Source: J038 sp034437535 (lineage in GTDB: Bacteria > Chloroflexota > Anaerolineae > Aggregatilineales > Phototrophicaceae). Taken from it: a stretch of 64,000 bases of DNA. Both the position numbers and the translations under genes were made by a program. Below the pieces are notes generated by a model, which was given only the letters and a program-made list of their open reading frames with translations, had not been told where the DNA came from and did not search any database. The stretch lies in the NCBI GenBank assembly GCA_034437535.1, contig DAOTTZ010000094.1, positions 27,900 to 91,899 of the forward strand. The letters run 5' to 3'. This document shows, one piece after another, positions 62,009-64,000 of the stretch. The number at the start of each line of letters is the position of its first letter. The stretch's first letter is position 1.

Positions 62009-63024
62009 CCCTGCCGGGCCTGCCATTCCTGGATGGTTGCGGAGAGAAATTCGCGCACATCCGGCTCATCGACATCGCCAACCGCTTCGAAGAACCGATC
62101 ATCGACTTGAATCCGCACGCCGCCACCGGGTGCAGAAAGCACATGCAACTGTCGGCCTTCAAAGCCGGGCGTGTACTTCAACTTGTGCTGAAGATAAGAC
62201 TCGATGGCCTGCGGGATATTAAGCTCAGGCATCGGTGTTGATTCGTAACGACCGGTGCGGGTAGGGCGCATACTTTCTTCCAGGGTATAACGCGGTAGAT
62301 CTCCCGGCATACCACCATCGGCATCGATGGGTGGCGGTGGCGCGTTGAAGTCCTCCACGACGGCTTCCAGGTCTTCCTGCGAGGGTGGGTTGTCGTCTAT
62401 TTTGCTCACCGTGTCATTGAGTTCGCGCATCAACTGGATGAACCGGGCTTTTACCTCCGGGTCTTCCGTCAAAGAACGATACGCCTTGTCGTTGATCTGC
62501 ACCATCAGTCGTCCGTCGCGGGTATCTCGTAATACTGAAAGCATCTCTTCGGCCCGTGCCAGGCCGCCGGTACTCAGCGGCACCCGGTATGCCCGCCGGT
62601 TAGAGCGTACCGGTGGTGGCGGGGTGTTGGCCGGTGGGCGGGTTTCGGCGGCAGGTTTCTTCAGGATGCTGGCCGGATCAACCGGCGGTAGGTCTTTCTC
62701 TAATGAGTTTTTGTCGATCAATAGATCGAGATCCGGCATATCGTCATCAGGTGTTGGGTTTTTTGCCATCGGTGGGTCTTCCTTTCTATCGGGTGGATCA
62801 GGTATCGGGTCATTATCTTGAGGCGGTAGATTGTCTGGTGGGGTGGGTGGCGGTGATGGCGTGCGATTGCGTCTTGGCTTGATGTAAGCGAAGTAAATCA
62901 ACGCGACGAGCAACAACAACCCCGTACCACACACTGTGAGGATTAAGGTCGTCGGCAACTGGCTGATGAAATCGGCAAAGAGATCGTTGCCAGTATCGGA
63001 AAATTGAGCAACCCATCTATACAT
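62005..63024 (-). CDS. proline-rich, single-pass membrane protein of unknown function
   Basis: A 339-residue protein: one TM helix (about 25-47, LILTVCGTGLLLLVALIYFAYI), then a disordered Pro/Asp-rich stretch (about 50-145, PSPPPTPPDNLPPQ), a helical domain (about 150-210, RAEEMLSVLRDTRDGRLMVQI) and a small C-terminal domain (about 270-339, YTPGFEGRQLHVLSAPGGGV). With the N-terminus outside, the soluble parts would be cytoplasmic. No family is recognised. AAAGGAC precedes the ATG. It lies 12 bp downstream of mutM. Confidence 0.7.
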   Translation of the reverse strand: MYRWVAQFSDTGNDLFADFISQLPTTLILTVCGTGLLLLVALIYFAYIKPRRNRTPSPPPTPPDNLPPQDNDPIPDPPDRKEDPPMAKNPTPDDDMPDLDLLIDKNSLEKDLPPVDPASILKKPAAETRPPANTPPPPVRSNRRAYRVPLSTGGLARAEEMLSVLRDTRDGRLMVQINDKAYRSLTEDPEVKARFIQLMRELNDTVSKIDDNPPSQEDLEAVVEDFNAPPPPIDADGGMPGDLPRYTLEESMRPTRTGRYESTPMPELNIPQAIESYLQHKLKYTPGFEGRQLHVLSAPGGGVRIQVDDRFFEAVGDVDEPDVREFLSATIQEWQARQG

Positions 63025-63036
63025 AGACGTGTCCTT

Positions 63037-63858
63037 TTAGGTTAGCGGTTGGCAGATCGGGCAATAATGTGTCCCCCGCTGGGCGACCCGTATCTTCTGG
63101 ATTAGCGTATCACATTTTTTGCAGGGTTGCCCATCACGCCCATAGACATAGAAGTGATCTTGTGAATTGCCCTTGGTGCCGTCTGGTTTGCGATACCAAT
63201 TGATGCTGGCCCCTTCATGCTGGATGCCAGCGTGTAGCGCGTCCTGAATCGTCTGGTGTAAGCGGCGGATTTCATCCGCTTGTAAGTCTTCAGACCGGCG
63301 CAGGGGGTTCACACCAGCGCGGAACAGGGCTTCATCGGCGTAGATATTGCCGACCCCAGCCACAAATGACTGATCGAGCAGAAGGGCTTTGATGTTCTTC
63401 TTGCGCCGGGCCATCCGCTCCTGGAAGACAGCCAGGGTAAAGCCTTCAGCCAGTGGCTCCGGGCCGAGTGTCGGGCTGATGTCTGCAAAATCTGACGTGA
63501 GATATACCCGCCCGAATTTGCGCGAGTCGGAAAAGCGGAGTTGCTGGTTGCCGTCCAGATCTAGCCGGAAATGGACCCAGCGGTCGGCGTCATGAACTGC
63601 GTTGGCATCGGTCACATAAAGCCGTCCGGTCATCTTCAGATGTACGACTAGCAGATCATGCGTAAGGGCACAGATGATGTACTTGGCTCGCCGGTTGATG
63701 GCTTCTACCGTTTGCCCGGTGATTCGATCCGCAAAGCTGACTGGATCCGGCGTCTGGATGGTGCGTGCCCAGTCATACCACATCCCACGAATGGTGCGCC
63801 CAACCAGTGGCCCGCGCAAATTTCGAACGACAGTTTCAACTTCAGGAAGTTCTGGCAT
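63037..63858 (-). CDS. mutM: formamidopyrimidine-DNA glycosylase
   Basis: A 273-residue base-excision repair enzyme removing 8-oxoguanine and FapyG. PELPEVETVVRNL at the N-terminus supplies the catalytic Pro2 and Glu3, HLKMTGRLYV the conserved Lys, and QSFVAGVGNIYADEALF the helix-two-turn-helix. The C-terminal zinc finger is intact (CKKCDTLIQKI...HYCPICQ). It is probably first of a two-gene minus-strand operon with the proline-rich membrane protein. Confidence 0.96.
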   Translation of the reverse strand: MPELPEVETVVRNLRGPLVGRTIRGMWYDWARTIQTPDPVSFADRITGQTVEAINRRAKYIICALTHDLLVVHLKMTGRLYVTDANAVHDADRWVHFRLDLDGNQQLRFSDSRKFGRVYLTSDFADISPTLGPEPLAEGFTLAVFQERMARRKKNIKALLLDQSFVAGVGNIYADEALFRAGVNPLRRSEDLQADEIRRLHQTIQDALHAGIQHEGASINWYRKPDGTKGNSQDHFYVYGRDGQPCKKCDTLIQKIRVAQRGTHYCPICQPLT

Positions 63859-63977
63859 CAGATTTTTCTATCATTACGACGATTTTCATATGACTCCACT
63901 GAACAAACTCACGCGGTGACCGGATAACAAACGGGAGTCGGTCGCCACAGATGGGTGCGAGCGTAGTGTAAAAGCCG

Positions 63978-63998
63978 CCGCAAAAGCCCATTTTGCGG
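63978..63998. other. hairpin at the window end
   Basis: CCGCAAAA (63978-63985), GCCCA, TTTTGCGG (63991-63998) form a perfect 8-bp stem. The sequence after it is cut off. The rest of 63859-63977 has a second imperfect stem (GGTGACCG/CGGTCGCC) but no gene that I can support. Confidence 0.4.
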
Positions 63999-64000
63999 TT

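Noticed and set aside
1..64000. tRNA, rRNA, CRISPR arrays, insertion sequences, prophage
   Set aside because: No cloverleaf-like or rRNA sequence, no regular repeat-spacer pattern and no transposase, integrase or phage protein was recognised in the window.

Overview
The window looks like a chromosomal core region of a bacterium of the phylum Chloroflexota, most likely Anaerolineae-like. This is inferred from gene content (membrane-sector nuo and atp clusters, FemAB-type transferases, UbiD/UbiE quinone genes, archaeal-type ProRS, large GAF sensor kinases) and moderate GC. No rRNA or tRNA gene was recognised, so the taxonomy is unconfirmed. I saw no insertion sequence, phage gene, CRISPR array or integrase. 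Every gap between genes is under 300 bp.

Layout. 1-3810 (minus strand): two tandem epoxide-hydrolase-like alpha/beta hydrolases (the first cut by the window edge) and two tandem FemAB-family transferases. 4064-13970 (plus): an eight-gene operon for the membrane arm of respiratory complex I, nuoA-H-J-K-L-M-M-N, with two NuoM-type antiporter subunits and no peripheral-arm genes. 14059-17377 (plus): membrane genes of F-type ATP synthase (AtpZ-like, a, c, b); subunit a carries a roughly 320-residue acidic insertion and subunit b carries a delta-like tail. F1 genes are absent. 17456-21739: MurE-type ligase, GT2 glycosyltransferase, polyprenyl-phosphate sugar transferase and a MazG-like pyrophosphohydrolase. 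21778-22938 (minus): secreted FAS1 + DUF4397 protein.

23166-39089 (plus): proS, a double-NYN protein, rpsO-pnp, an AI-2E-type transporter, a 58-residue gene coupled to two methyltransferase-fold genes, a P5C dehydrogenase, a phosphoribosyltransferase, two tandem four-repeat S1-domain proteins with long leaders, rpsU and infA. This is an RNA-metabolism and translation block. 39171-41497 (minus): UbiE and UbiD, probably menaquinone synthesis. 41668-42654 (plus): a SAM methyltransferase. 42651-48528 (minus): hrcA-grpE-dnaK-dnaJ-prmA heat-shock cluster without a recognisable CIRCE. 48646: thioredoxin. 49052-53239 (minus): a 1395-residue PDZ/multi-TM/4xGAF histidine kinase.

53376-55830 (plus): a B12-binding mutase subunit, MeaB GTPase and PRPP synthetase joined by 4-bp overlaps. 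55831-56163 (minus): a second MazG-like protein. 56291-62008 (plus): secA, a winged-helix protein, two small membrane proteins, adenosine deaminase and an MBL hydrolase. 62005-63858 (minus): a proline-rich membrane-anchored protein and mutM.

The most unusual features are in the bioenergetic block: a four-antiporter complex I (two NuoM plus a lengthened NuoL lateral-helix region), a His-rich loop in NuoL and a His/Asp-rich tail on AtpB, the giant loop in ATP synthase subunit a, and the truncated b-delta chimera. Other points of note are the double-NYN protein, the PDZ-containing sensor kinase, and RNA-level signals upstream of rpsO and both S1-protein genes.
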